Source: an uncultured Oscillospiraceae bacterium
GTDB lineage: Bacteria; Bacillota; Clostridia; Oscillospirales; Acutalibacteraceae
Direction: 5' to 3'
DNA length: 64,000 bases
Assembly: GCA_905193225.1 (NCBI GenBank)
Contig: CAJJNV010000007.1
Coordinates: forward strand, 1 to 64,000
In this document: one piece after another, positions 18,601-25,179 of the stretch
Layout: the number at the start of each line of letters is the position of its first letter
Position numbering within the stretch: position 1 is the stretch's first letter
Position numbers and translations under genes: made by a program
Notes under the pieces: generated by a model
Databases searched by the model: none
What the model saw: only the letters and a program-made list of their open reading frames with translations
Told to the model about the DNA's origin: nothing

Positions 18601-18623
18601 ACAATTCGGGAATAATGTTTCAT
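15606..18623 (-). CDS. Giant ABC solute-binding protein with N-terminal carbohydrate-binding-like domains
   Basis: 1005 residues, more than twice the usual 420-450 of a family 1 solute-binding protein. A signal peptide ends near residue 26 without a clean lipobox (AGYC), so anchoring is uncertain. Residues about 60-270 and 300-445 are two beta-sandwich, CBM-like modules (SQKEAVVFNRISLQKAP in the first, KGKNTIRLEVTLGEFADLL in the second), followed by a helical linker at 450-560. The solute-binding domain is about 590-995 (DVTVWVATSQDQ, LPSITAGIGPDVVLGVGNSE, YGVPETFSFGMLFYRKD). It is the first gene of the locus, preceded by a strong promoter. It probably captures a large or polymeric glycan at the cell surface (inference). 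Confidence 0.87.
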   Translation of the reverse strand: MKHYSRIVAGLLSAIMLISSAGYCAVADNETAGTVSTEQMVSAADPENVEEYLKVREQNTVFSKFTYTEYIAQYADVPDASEIITFGAADPAYLTASVGDVRADATYDDALPENGIKGQSLYMGDSDNGVNASTTWTVNIQNDGLFVIDVLYYTVPGKNNSIERSLYIDDKSPFTEAGGIVFPRVWRDSDEGITLDQDGNDIRASSVEVNGWYDGKCIDTSGKYGEYFKFYLTAGTHTIKFESQKEAVVFNRISLQKAPTLISYADLQKEYEQKGYKLGTSSANDFDGEMGDNPMRRQAEDMHLKSAATIYPEWDRTSPITYPTSFDVIKLNQIKSDKFSSAYQWIEWEFDVEEAGLYNITTRFKQTDRDGAFCNRSVYVNGVIPCEEAKYVHFDYKDGWQVSNLCAPDGTPFLFYFAKGKNTIRLEVTLGEFADLLAAVDNAIYSLNNCYRSIMMITGSSPDTFRDYSFETMIPDTISEMAADLETLKDVVSKIKDLTGEKNSSFTSSFNTLINDLEIMTENPTTIAKKLENFKSNLGTISTWLVNATAQPVGYDWIQITPAEEELPRANANFWENLVHQSKMFASSFYMDYNNVGRAADARENTRDVTVWVATSQDQSQIIRRLIDNSLSKSSDLKVNLKLVSAGTILPSITAGIGPDVVLGVGNSEPLNYAIRGAVMDISQFNDPDKVDQTFDQVMSRFNKTAYTPYQYKGKTYGVPETFSFGMLFYRKDVLSELEMEVPKTWTEVYDCIVKLNMNGLYFGITDVFGTLLYQNGGSYYNEDGSASALDSALSISCFKQYTEFFTSYGCLVTFDFSNRFRTGEMPLGLADYTAYNQLSVFAPEIKGLWGFTDIPGIEKEDGTIDHTALSAGSASIIISNAKDPEAAWDFLSWWTSTDTQVAYGQEIESILGTSARYNTANLEAVAQLPWSSSDYKAIYNQWQSARSLPEYPGSYILGRYLSFAFQAVVNQDADPGEELLDNVRLINEELTRKQKEFADNENKK

Positions 18624-18725
18624 GTGTTAACGCTCCTTCTTAACGCTAAAGTGGTAGGTAAAAAATTCTTTGGACTTTTTGCAATAATTTTTCCGATGTG
18701 AAATGTACAATTTAACCAAAGTTAT

Positions 18726-18771
18726 GTGTAAACCCTACAAAACGGAAATTGCTTTTTTGGTAGTTTTACAC
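18726..18771 (-). repeat. Imperfect inverted repeat at the transcription start of the ABC locus
   Basis: On the minus strand GTGTAAAACTAC (18760-18771) and GTAGGGTTTACAC (18726-18738) pair with one bulge across a 21-base loop. The first arm starts about seven bases after the -10 hexamer, so it spans the transcription start. It may be a two-half-site operator or a 5'-end hairpin. Confidence 0.6.
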
Positions 18772-18777
18772 CTTATA

Positions 18778-18806
18778 ATTTTATCTAAACTCGGTGCTAA
18801 TGTCAA
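18778..18806 (-). promoter_or_regulatory. Main promoter of the ABC-transporter locus
   Basis: Minus strand TTGACA (18801-18806), 17-base spacer, TAAAAT (18778-18783). The leader to the start codon of the giant solute-binding protein is about 150 bases and AT-rich. The rest of the 18624-18952 gap shows no further gene. Confidence 0.75.
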
Positions 18807-18952
18807 TGAAATAATATGTTTAGGCACACTTTTTCCACCATATAAACAATATCGACTTTTAGATTTTGTGCAACTTTCACATAATATATGACAAATACTG
18901 CATCTTTGCACAATGCATAGGAGTTTTTGTGTTCTAAATTAGAAAATAACGC

Positions 18953-19294
18953 CTATTGCAAACGCTGTTTGAGGGCCTTGATTTCACCGGTCAGGCGCTC
19001 GATTTCCCTTCTTGCTTCCTCTCCGTCAAAACGGGTGCAGGCAGAATCTTCCACGGCTTTTTTAAGTTGAAGACGAAGCTGTTCACATTCTCTTTCGCTC
19101 TTTTCAAGTTCGTCGCACATACCGAGGGCGGTAAGCACCGCAACCATGGTGGTCGAAAGACTGGGGTTTGCCTTTTTGGTTTTGTCGAGCTCGGCATTAA
19201 GGCGGGCACCCACCTTTCTGACCTGAGCCTCATCGTCGTCGGTCACTACCATATATTCTATACCGCCAACCGAAAGTTTAATTTTATTTGACAT
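18953..19294 (-). CDS. zapA: Cell division protein ZapA
   Basis: 113-residue cytosolic protein that binds FtsZ and promotes bundling of Z-ring filaments. The N-terminal globular head shows NKIKLSVGGIEYMVVTDDDE and a helix with VGARLNAELD. The second half is a heptad-rich coiled coil from about residue 60 (LEKSERECEQLRLQLKKAV) that forms the antiparallel tetramer in the family. The ATG at 19294 follows AAGGAGGGG, and an in-frame start 14 codons upstream lacks a ribosome site and was rejected. It is a single-gene unit. Confidence 0.9.
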   Translation of the reverse strand: MSNKIKLSVGGIEYMVVTDDDEAQVRKVGARLNAELDKTKKANPSLSTTMVAVLTALGMCDELEKSERECEQLRLQLKKAVEDSACTRFDGEEARREIERLTGEIKALKQRLQ

Positions 19295-19349
19295 AATCTG
19301 CCCCTCCTTGTAGGTTATTCCGCTGAAAAACAACATTTATATAGGTTAC

Positions 19350-19376
19350 ATTATATTATACAACATCTTTCGTCAA
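19350..19376 (-). promoter_or_regulatory. Probable zapA promoter
   Basis: Minus strand TTGACG (19371-19376) with overlapping TATAAT copies (19350-19355 and 19355-19360). The upstream hexamer gives only a 15-base spacer for the better-placed copy, so the exact pairing is uncertain. Confidence 0.45.
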
Positions 19377-19419
19377 AAATAAAGAAAAATTTTGCTTTTG
19401 GCCCTTTATTTTCAAGTAT

Positions 19420-19873
19420 AAGCAACAGACGGTCGAACACCGTACGGTTTCGCTAGTCCCTTTTCCCGTGCGGCATCGCGTTCATCAACCATAGGCGTCA
19501 GCCTGATGGCCGATTTCACGCTTTCCCGCGCAGAAAAATGAACGGCAGAAACTCTTCGACCTTAAAAATAGGAAAATTTTTCGTTTTTGAAGTTTTGTCA
19601 CGCCGATATACCGGCGTATTTCAAGTGGCGAAACGATAAAAACGGGGAATTTAACATTTTTAAGGCGTGCGGGGTTCGACCGTCTGTTGCTTAACCATAA
19701 TGCACACATACTAACAGGATTTTGGCGGAGAAAAATCTCTTCGCCCAAAAATGAGCATAGTAACGAGGGATTTTCGGTGCGGAGGAGTTCATAAGGCTTA
19801 ACGCTACTGTGCGACGACAAGCCGGAAAGCACCGTTAACAGGCCGTTTCAGGCGTGTTCGTCTGTTGCTTAAC
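19420..19873. repeat. Intergenic element bounded by 19-bp inverted repeats
   Basis: AAGCAACAGACGGTCGAAC (19420-19438) and its exact reverse complement (19676-19694) enclose about 237 bases. A third, related copy (GGCGTG...GTTCG...TCTGTTGCTTAAC, 19851-19873) repeats the right end directly. The interior has GC-rich, weakly palindromic stretches and a minus-strand open frame (19485-19832) with no recognisable domain that I regard as spurious. The form is that of a MITE-like or other dispersed non-autonomous repeat, but no flanking target duplication is evident. Apart from this and the ACP promoter, nothing is seen between 19377 and 20070. Confidence 0.6.
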
Positions 19874-19964
19874 GGTCATATCTTTTTGATATGTATATTC
19901 GGGCCATTTAATATCATTTTTCAGCCGTTATTTTGGAGAAAAATTAAAAAAATAAAATTAACGG

Positions 19965-19993
19965 TTGACAAACGGGAAGGAAAGAATTATATT
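19965..19993 (+). promoter_or_regulatory. Promoter of the acyl carrier protein gene
   Basis: TTGACA (19965-19970), 17-base spacer, TATATT (19988-19993), followed by a leader of about 70 bases ending in an AGAAAGG ribosome site. Confidence 0.75.
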
Positions 19994-20070
19994 ATCCGTG
20001 TGTAGTTGAAAAATATATTGCTTGTTTATCATATTGATATTATTAAGTTAATTAAGAAAGGGTTTCGATT

Positions 20071-20298
20071 ATGGTTTTTGAACAGTTGAGAAATATTATC
20101 TGCACCCAGTTGGAACTTCAGCCCAGCCAGGTCACGATGGAATCGTCCATGGCCGACGAGCTCGGCGCCGACAGCCTCGACCTTGTGGACGTCATAATGT
20201 CGGTTGAAGATGTTTTTGATGTTGAAATTCCCGACGAAGAGGTCGAAAAGCTTCGCTGTGTAGGCGACCTTGTCCACTACATCGAAGAGCATCAATAA
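20071..20298 (+). CDS. acpP: Acyl carrier protein
   Basis: 75-residue acidic four-helix protein that carries acyl groups as thioesters on phosphopantetheine. The attachment serine lies in GADSLDLVDV (about residues 34-43), the DSL motif at the start of helix II, and is followed by the acidic recognition helix SVEDVFDVEIPDEE. It stands alone between a repeat element and the V-ATPase operon, not in a fab cluster. It could therefore serve fatty acid synthesis or a secondary role, and the sequence fits the fatty-acid type. Confidence 0.93.
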   Translation: MVFEQLRNIICTQLELQPSQVTMESSMADELGADSLDLVDVIMSVEDVFDVEIPDEEVEKLRCVGDLVHYIEEHQ

Positions 20299-20306
20299 AA
20301 ATGGGG

Positions 20307-20345
20307 AACCGCCGCAAAACCGGCGGTTTCAGCTATTTTTTCGGA
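20307..20345 (+). terminator. Terminator after acyl carrier protein
   Basis: Stem AACCGCCG with CGGCGGTT around a six-base loop (20307-20328). A T run follows only after seven bases (20334-20340), so it may be leaky. No clear promoter for the V-ATPase operon was found in the 170 bases that follow. Confidence 0.6.
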
Positions 20346-20469
20346 CAGACATCCGTTTTGACCTGCCGGCAGAAGGCCGAAATACGAAAAACCAAAACGG
20401 ACGTAATTTTGTTTTTAAAACCGCGGCGGTAAAGCATACCGCCCCAAGACAGAGTAGGAGACGGTTTTT

Positions 20470-20784
20470 ATGAATATAAACGATGTTTCTGCTATACTCA
20501 GGCTTGACAAAAGCCTTCGTGAAGACGTCAGAAAAGCCGAGCAACAGCGGGACGAAATAGATTCTCATATCGCCGAGAGTGTTAAAGAGCTGCACGACAG
20601 CCGCTATGCAAAGCTTAACAGCGAGCTTGAAGCATACGAAAAAAACAAAACGGCCGAAACCGATCGCCGCATTTCCGATCAGGCCGACCAGTATAAAAAA
20701 CAGATTGACGCCATAGACGCAAAATACAACGCCGAAAAGGACAATTGGCTTAAACACATTGTCGGCGCGGTAACGGAGGTGTAG
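20470..20784 (+). CDS. V-type ATPase peripheral stalk subunit G/H-like protein
   Basis: 104 residues, almost entirely charged and alpha-helical with long Glu/Lys/Ala heptads (ESVKELHDSRYAKLNSELEA in the middle). This matches the peripheral-stalk coiled-coil subunit that pairs with subunit E in V/A-type ATPases. Identification rests on size, composition and position as first gene of the operon, because such stalk subunits diverge quickly. GGAGG-type sites link it to the next gene only five bases downstream. Confidence 0.75.
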   Translation: MNINDVSAILRLDKSLREDVRKAEQQRDEIDSHIAESVKELHDSRYAKLNSELEAYEKNKTAETDRRISDQADQYKKQIDAIDAKYNAEKDNWLKHIVGAVTEV

Positions 20785-20789
20785 ACTTT

Positions 20790-21806
20790 ATGTCTGCCAA
20801 CTTAAAATCCGAAATTGCCGCCGCTCAAAAGGCGCGGGCGCGATATGGGAGGTTCTTTTCAAAGGAAAGGCTTTGCCAGATGGCAGGTCTTTCAAATCTT
20901 CAGGAGCTGGCCGCTTCCATAAGGGAAAATTCCTTTTATGCCGACGGATTCGGCAATCTGAGCGATGCCGCCGTAAACCGCGAATCTCTCGAAAAAATAC
21001 TCAAGGAACGGCTTTATACCGACCTTGCCGAGCTTTTCGGTTTCGATTTTGCCTTAGGATCCAAGCTTTACCGCCTTTCGATAATAGATTGCGAAAAGGA
21101 ACTTGTAATGAGCTTTGCGAGGCTTCTTAACGCCGGCAAGTCGGAATTTTTCCGTCCTTCCCTTCCCGATTTTCTCGAACGGCACTTGGATATCGACCTT
21201 TCAGCCCTTAGGGCGGCCAAGGATTTTGACGATCTTTTAGGCTGCATTAAAAAACGTGATATGATTCTTATGGTTTCCCTTTGCCGTCCGGCGGAGGGCC
21301 AGCCCATTGATCTTTCGCTTATGGAATTTCTCTTTGAAGACTATTTCTGCAAAAAGGTTGTCGAAATATCCGACGGGGACGAAAAAATTGTTGAGATTTT
21401 CGGAATAAAAGCCGATTTTCTGAATCTTCAGATGATACTTCGCCAAAAGACATATTTCGACGCCACGCCCGGCGAAATAAAATCGCGGCTTCTTTCCATT
21501 CACGGCATTTTCAAGAAAAAAGTGCTTGAACAGCTTTGTGAAGGAAAGGCCGAGGATGTAAACAGCTTTATAGAGCAGTCGAAATATTCCGATTACTTCA
21601 AAAACAGCATATCGGCGGACATTGCCGCCGGACGGGCAGTGAGAGACATCTGCCGCAAAACCATGCGGTTTGACACCTCTCCCTCATCGGTACTTTCGGC
21701 ATACATGCTGCTCGCAAATAACCAATACGACTGCCTGACCACCCTTGTGGAGGGGGTAAGATACTCCCTTGGCAGCGAAAAAATTACGGAACTTCTTCCC
21801 GTTTGA
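20790..21806 (+). CDS. atpC: V-type ATP synthase subunit C
   Basis: 338-residue protein of the V0D/AC39 family that sits as a funnel between the central stalk and the membrane ring. It is all-helical with the expected length (about 330-350) and family-like segments such as RYGRFFSKERLCQMAGLSNL near the N-terminus and DFLNLQMILRQKTYFDATP near residue 210. It is located before the I gene, whereas in the Enterococcus ntp operon C follows E. Confidence 0.88.
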   Translation: MSANLKSEIAAAQKARARYGRFFSKERLCQMAGLSNLQELAASIRENSFYADGFGNLSDAAVNRESLEKILKERLYTDLAELFGFDFALGSKLYRLSIIDCEKELVMSFARLLNAGKSEFFRPSLPDFLERHLDIDLSALRAAKDFDDLLGCIKKRDMILMVSLCRPAEGQPIDLSLMEFLFEDYFCKKVVEISDGDEKIVEIFGIKADFLNLQMILRQKTYFDATPGEIKSRLLSIHGIFKKKVLEQLCEGKAEDVNSFIEQSKYSDYFKNSISADIAAGRAVRDICRKTMRFDTSPSSVLSAYMLLANNQYDCLTTLVEGVRYSLGSEKITELLPV

Positions 21807-21820
21807 TTTGAGGTGATATA

Positions 21821-23740
21821 ATGTCAGTTGAAAAAATGGAACTTGCAACGGTCAGCGGAAGCTTTGAAAAACTGGATGAGACCCTCGACCTTTGCCGTGA
21901 CGCAGGATGCTTTCATCCCGAGAATATGTCGCTTATAAGCGGCGCATCCCGGCTCAGCGAGGATAATCCCTACAAGGCTCAGCTCGATCGTTTGAACGGT
22001 CTCATAAAATCTGCCGGAATTACCGTTCCCGAGGGTGAATATGACGATCTTCCTCTTTCGGGAGAACAGGCAAGGGCTCAGGTTGACAAGATCGAAAAGG
22101 ACATAAGCGGTTTTCAAAAAGAGCTGGCTATGATAGAAAAGGAGCAGGAATACTGTAAATCCTGCATACATATTCTGAGGCATTTTGAAACCATAGACAT
22201 TCCTATAAACGACTTTTTTGAAACGGAATTTGTATCGGTAAGATTCGGCCGGCTGCCCCTTGAAGGATACAAGATGCTTGTGGCATACGCCGACAATCCC
22301 GACGTCATCTTCTACCCCTTCTCCCACGACAACGACTATTATTGGGGAATGTACATCGTGCCTGCCGAATACGCCGCAGAGGTCGATAAAATTTTCTCGG
22401 GACTGCTTTTTGAAAAAATATATATCCCGGGCGCCGTCGACTCTCCCTCGGAAGCCATAGAGCTGCTTAATGAACAGCTTGCAGAAGATGCCGAGCGGGC
22501 CGAGCAAACAAAGGCCGATTTCAAGGCATACTTTGAAAACCGCACCGAAAGCATACAAAGTTTTTATTCCAAGCTCTGTATGCTTAACACGAGATTTGAG
22601 CTGAGAAACTACGTTTCCCGTCACGGCGATCATTTTGTTATGATGGGCTGGGTGCCAAAGCCCGACGCCCAGCGGCTGACAGAGCTTTTCGACGGCAAGG
22701 ACGGCATAACGGTTTCCTTTAACGAAAACAAAAACATTTCCAGGCTTTCTCCCCCAATAAAGCTCAAAAATACCGTTCTGCACCGTCCCTTTGAGTTCTA
22801 CATAAAGATGTTCGGAATGCCTAAATACGGCGAGATCGATCCCACCGCCTTCGTGGCCATAACATATACCCTGCTTTTCGGCATAATGTTTGCCGATTTC
22901 GGTCAGGGACTTGTGCTTTCGATAGTCGGCTACTTTATGTACAAGCTCAAAAAGATGGAGCTCGGCAAGCTGCTTATTCCCTGCGGAATAGCGGGTTCCT
23001 TCTTCGGACTGGTATTCGGTTCCTGCTTCGGATTCGAGGAAATATTCAATCCCCTCTACTATAAGCTGGGGCTTGTGGCCTCCCCCGAGCATAAACCCAT
23101 CGAAATAATGTCCAACATCATGACCATCCTTTACAGCGCCGTGGGAATAGGCGTCGTGCTTATGCTTCTTGCGCTTATACTCAACATCTATTCCAAGTTC
23201 AAACAGCGGGAATTCGGCGAAGCGCTCTTTTCGGAAAACGGCCTTTGCGGACTGCTTTTCTACGCAGGGGCAATAACCCTTGCGGCAAACGCCGTCCTCT
23301 CGCTTAACATCCCCACCCTTCCGATAGTTTTGGCGGGAATAGTCATCCCCATAGCCTGCATCTGGCTTAAGGATCCCCTCATCAAGCTTTGCGACGGCGA
23401 GGAGGACTGGAAGCCCGAAAGCTGGGGCGGCTATATGACCCAAGGATTCTTTGAGCTGTTTGAAGCCATTCTTTCCTATGTCACCAACACCGTTTCCTTC
23501 CTTCGTGTCGGCGCGTTTGTACTTGTCCACGCCGGAATGATGAGCGTTTTCTTCTCCCTTGCAAATATGTTCGGCGAATATTCGGTAGGATTCTGGATAG
23601 TGGTCGTTTTCGGAAACATATTCGTACTTGTGCTGGAAGGGCTGCTGGTCGGTGTACAAAGCCTGCGTCTCGAATTTTACGAGATGTTCAACCGTTTCTT
23701 TGAGGGCTCGGGACATGAGTTCAAGCCCATTAAATATTAA
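21821..23740 (+). CDS. atpI: V-type ATP synthase subunit I
   Basis: 639-residue membrane subunit (homologue of eukaryotic subunit a) with the ion half-channels. The N-terminal half (about 1-325) is the cytosolic arm with coiled coils (IEKDISGFQKELAMIEKEQE). The C-terminal half has about seven or eight transmembrane helices, including FADFGQGLVLSIVGYFMY and the conserved VTNTVSFLRVGAFVLVHAGM (about residue 570), in which the channel arginine sits (FLR). GAGGTGATATA precedes the ATG. The sequence is complete and uninterrupted. Confidence 0.95.
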   Translation: MSVEKMELATVSGSFEKLDETLDLCRDAGCFHPENMSLISGASRLSEDNPYKAQLDRLNGLIKSAGITVPEGEYDDLPLSGEQARAQVDKIEKDISGFQKELAMIEKEQEYCKSCIHILRHFETIDIPINDFFETEFVSVRFGRLPLEGYKMLVAYADNPDVIFYPFSHDNDYYWGMYIVPAEYAAEVDKIFSGLLFEKIYIPGAVDSPSEAIELLNEQLAEDAERAEQTKADFKAYFENRTESIQSFYSKLCMLNTRFELRNYVSRHGDHFVMMGWVPKPDAQRLTELFDGKDGITVSFNENKNISRLSPPIKLKNTVLHRPFEFYIKMFGMPKYGEIDPTAFVAITYTLLFGIMFADFGQGLVLSIVGYFMYKLKKMELGKLLIPCGIAGSFFGLVFGSCFGFEEIFNPLYYKLGLVASPEHKPIEIMSNIMTILYSAVGIGVVLMLLALILNIYSKFKQREFGEALFSENGLCGLLFYAGAITLAANAVLSLNIPTLPIVLAGIVIPIACIWLKDPLIKLCDGEEDWKPESWGGYMTQGFFELFEAILSYVTNTVSFLRVGAFVLVHAGMMSVFFSLANMFGEYSVGFWIVVVFGNIFVLVLEGLLVGVQSLRLEFYEMFNRFFEGSGHEFKPIKY

Positions 23741-23787
23741 TCTTTTGAACCTAAAACCTTTATTAAAATCTTCGGAGGTATGTTAAA

Positions 23788-24222
23788 ATGTCTGTCTTTT
23801 CTGTTGTAATGTTCCTTATCCCCCCTGTGGCCATCTTTTTTGCAATCTATAACGCTCTGCGCTGCTACAAAAAGGGTGCAGCTCCCACAAAGGCTATGAA
23901 AATACACTTCGCAACCCTCGTTGCAGTAACCGCCCTTTGCATAACCGGAGCGGTCACCGCCTTTGCCGACACCGGCGACGCTGCCGCAGCAGCTGCAGCC
24001 GTTACCTCAAACGGCGACGGCCTTAAATATCTTGCCGCAGGTCTTTGTACCGGTATTGCCGCTATCGGCGGCGGTATAGCTTTGGGCGCCGGCATTCCCG
24101 CCGCAATAGGCGCCACCACCGAGGATCCTAAGGCCTTCGGTAAATCCCTTATCTTCGTTGCTCTGGGCGAAACCCTCGCACTTTACGGAGTTATCATCTC
24201 CTTTATGATAATCAACGCCTAA
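23788..24222 (+). CDS. atpK: V-type ATP synthase proteolipid subunit K
   Basis: 144 residues forming the rotor ring. The C-terminal hairpin is the conserved part: glycine-rich GIAAIGGGIALGAGIPAAIG (about 90-109) and then FVALGETLALYGVIISFMI, in which the glutamate of GET carries the ion. The N-terminal hairpin (about 1-65) is hydrophobic but does not resemble the second half, unlike the internally duplicated Enterococcus NtpK. The glutamine that binds sodium in NtpK helix 3 is leucine here (GIALG instead of GIAQG), so proton use is possible, but this remains inference. Confidence 0.9.
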   Translation: MSVFSVVMFLIPPVAIFFAIYNALRCYKKGAAPTKAMKIHFATLVAVTALCITGAVTAFADTGDAAAAAAAVTSNGDGLKYLAAGLCTGIAAIGGGIALGAGIPAAIGATTEDPKAFGKSLIFVALGETLALYGVIISFMIINA

Positions 24223-24247
24223 GATAGGCTGAAAGGAGGTACCGGCA

Positions 24248-24556
24248 ATGCGTTTTGCCCTTATCAGCGACAATCACGACACCCTTTTAGGTATGCGCCT
24301 TGCGGGTATCGAAGGGGTCATCGTCCACGACAGGGACGGGGTGGTCAAGGCTCTTGAAGACGCCACCGTCGACGATCAAATCGGTGCAGTGCTTATAACC
24401 GAAAAACTCGTTTCTCTGGCAGAAGAACAGATCGACGATTTCAAGCTGCACCGTGCAAAACCCCTTGTCATAGAAATTCCCGACCGACACGGATCGGGCA
24501 GATCGGGCGACTCCATAACAAAATACATTCGAGAGGCAATCGGAATCAAGATTTGA
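24248..24556 (+). CDS. atpF: V-type ATP synthase subunit F
   Basis: 102-residue Rossmann-like rotor subunit on the central stalk. Typical features are FALISDNHDTLLGMRLAGIE at the N-terminus and IGAVLITEKLVSLAEEQID near residues 42-60. AAAGGAGGT precedes the ATG. It lies between K and E, as is common. Confidence 0.92.
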   Translation: MRFALISDNHDTLLGMRLAGIEGVIVHDRDGVVKALEDATVDDQIGAVLITEKLVSLAEEQIDDFKLHRAKPLVIEIPDRHGSGRSGDSITKYIREAIGIKI

Positions 24557-24566
24557 GGTGTTTAAA

Positions 24567-25157
24567 ATGTCAGCTGAAAAAACAGACGTCATAATGAAAG
24601 CCATGAGCGACAATGCCAAGGCAAAGGCCGAGCAGACGGTCGGTGACGCTCAAAAACGCCTTGAAGACGCTCTCGAAAAGGCGAAAACAAGACTTGATGC
24701 GGAAATAGCCAACACAAAACGTCAGCGCATTTCCGAAATAAATACGGCGGCGGGAGTTAAGATCTCGGCGGCCGAAAATAAGGCTCGTGCCGATCTGTTT
24801 AAACGCCGCGAGCAGGTGCGTCTTGAAATTTTTGAAAAGGCCAAAGAACAAATAAAGAGTTTTACAGGAACCGACGATTACAAGCAGTTGCTTATCAAGT
24901 CGGCTCAAAACATAAGACAGCAGATGGAAGGCCAGTGCGCCGAGCTTATCTTAAGAGAAGCCGACAAAAAATATGCCGCCGAAATCTGCTCCTATCTCGG
25001 CAATTCCATAACGCTGCACATCGACAACTCCATCGAACTTGGCGGAATAATCGTCAAATCGGCCGACGGAGAAATGATGATCGACGACTCTCTTGACGAA
25101 CGGTTGTCATCTCAGCAAAAGTGGTTTATGGAAAATTCGGGACTTGTCATTGAATAG
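24567..25157 (+). CDS. atpE: V-type ATP synthase subunit E
   Basis: 196-residue peripheral stalk subunit, a long N-terminal coiled coil (about 1-100, Ala/Lys/Glu-rich, for example DAQKRLEDALEKAKTRLDAE) followed by a globular C-terminal part (GGIIVKSADGEMMIDDSLDE) that caps the A3B3 hexamer. The ATG at 24567 is preferred over an in-frame GTG three codons earlier because GAGGTG is six bases upstream of it. Confidence 0.88.
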   Translation: MSAEKTDVIMKAMSDNAKAKAEQTVGDAQKRLEDALEKAKTRLDAEIANTKRQRISEINTAAGVKISAAENKARADLFKRREQVRLEIFEKAKEQIKSFTGTDDYKQLLIKSAQNIRQQMEGQCAELILREADKKYAAEICSYLGNSITLHIDNSIELGGIIVKSADGEMMIDDSLDERLSSQQKWFMENSGLVIE

Positions 25158-25179
25158 TCCTTTACCGGAGGCGAAAATT

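Noticed and set aside
18624..18952. Catabolite-responsive (cre) operator before the ABC locus
   Set aside because: No sequence close to the cre consensus was found around the promoter; the only palindrome is the GTGTAAA repeat.
19485..19832. 115-codon minus-strand frame inside the intergenic element
   Set aside because: It spans one repeat end, lacks a ribosome site and shows no domain; probably a by-product of the repeat sequence.
19337..19960. 6S RNA gene next to zapA
   Set aside because: The zapA-ssrS linkage is a proteobacterial trait; the interval is better explained by inverted repeats and shows no single long bubble-type hairpin.
21824..23716. Minus-strand open frame of 630 codons opposite V-ATPase subunit I
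   Set aside because: The plus-strand product is a clear subunit I within an operon; the antisense frame is His/Lys-rich without homology I can name.
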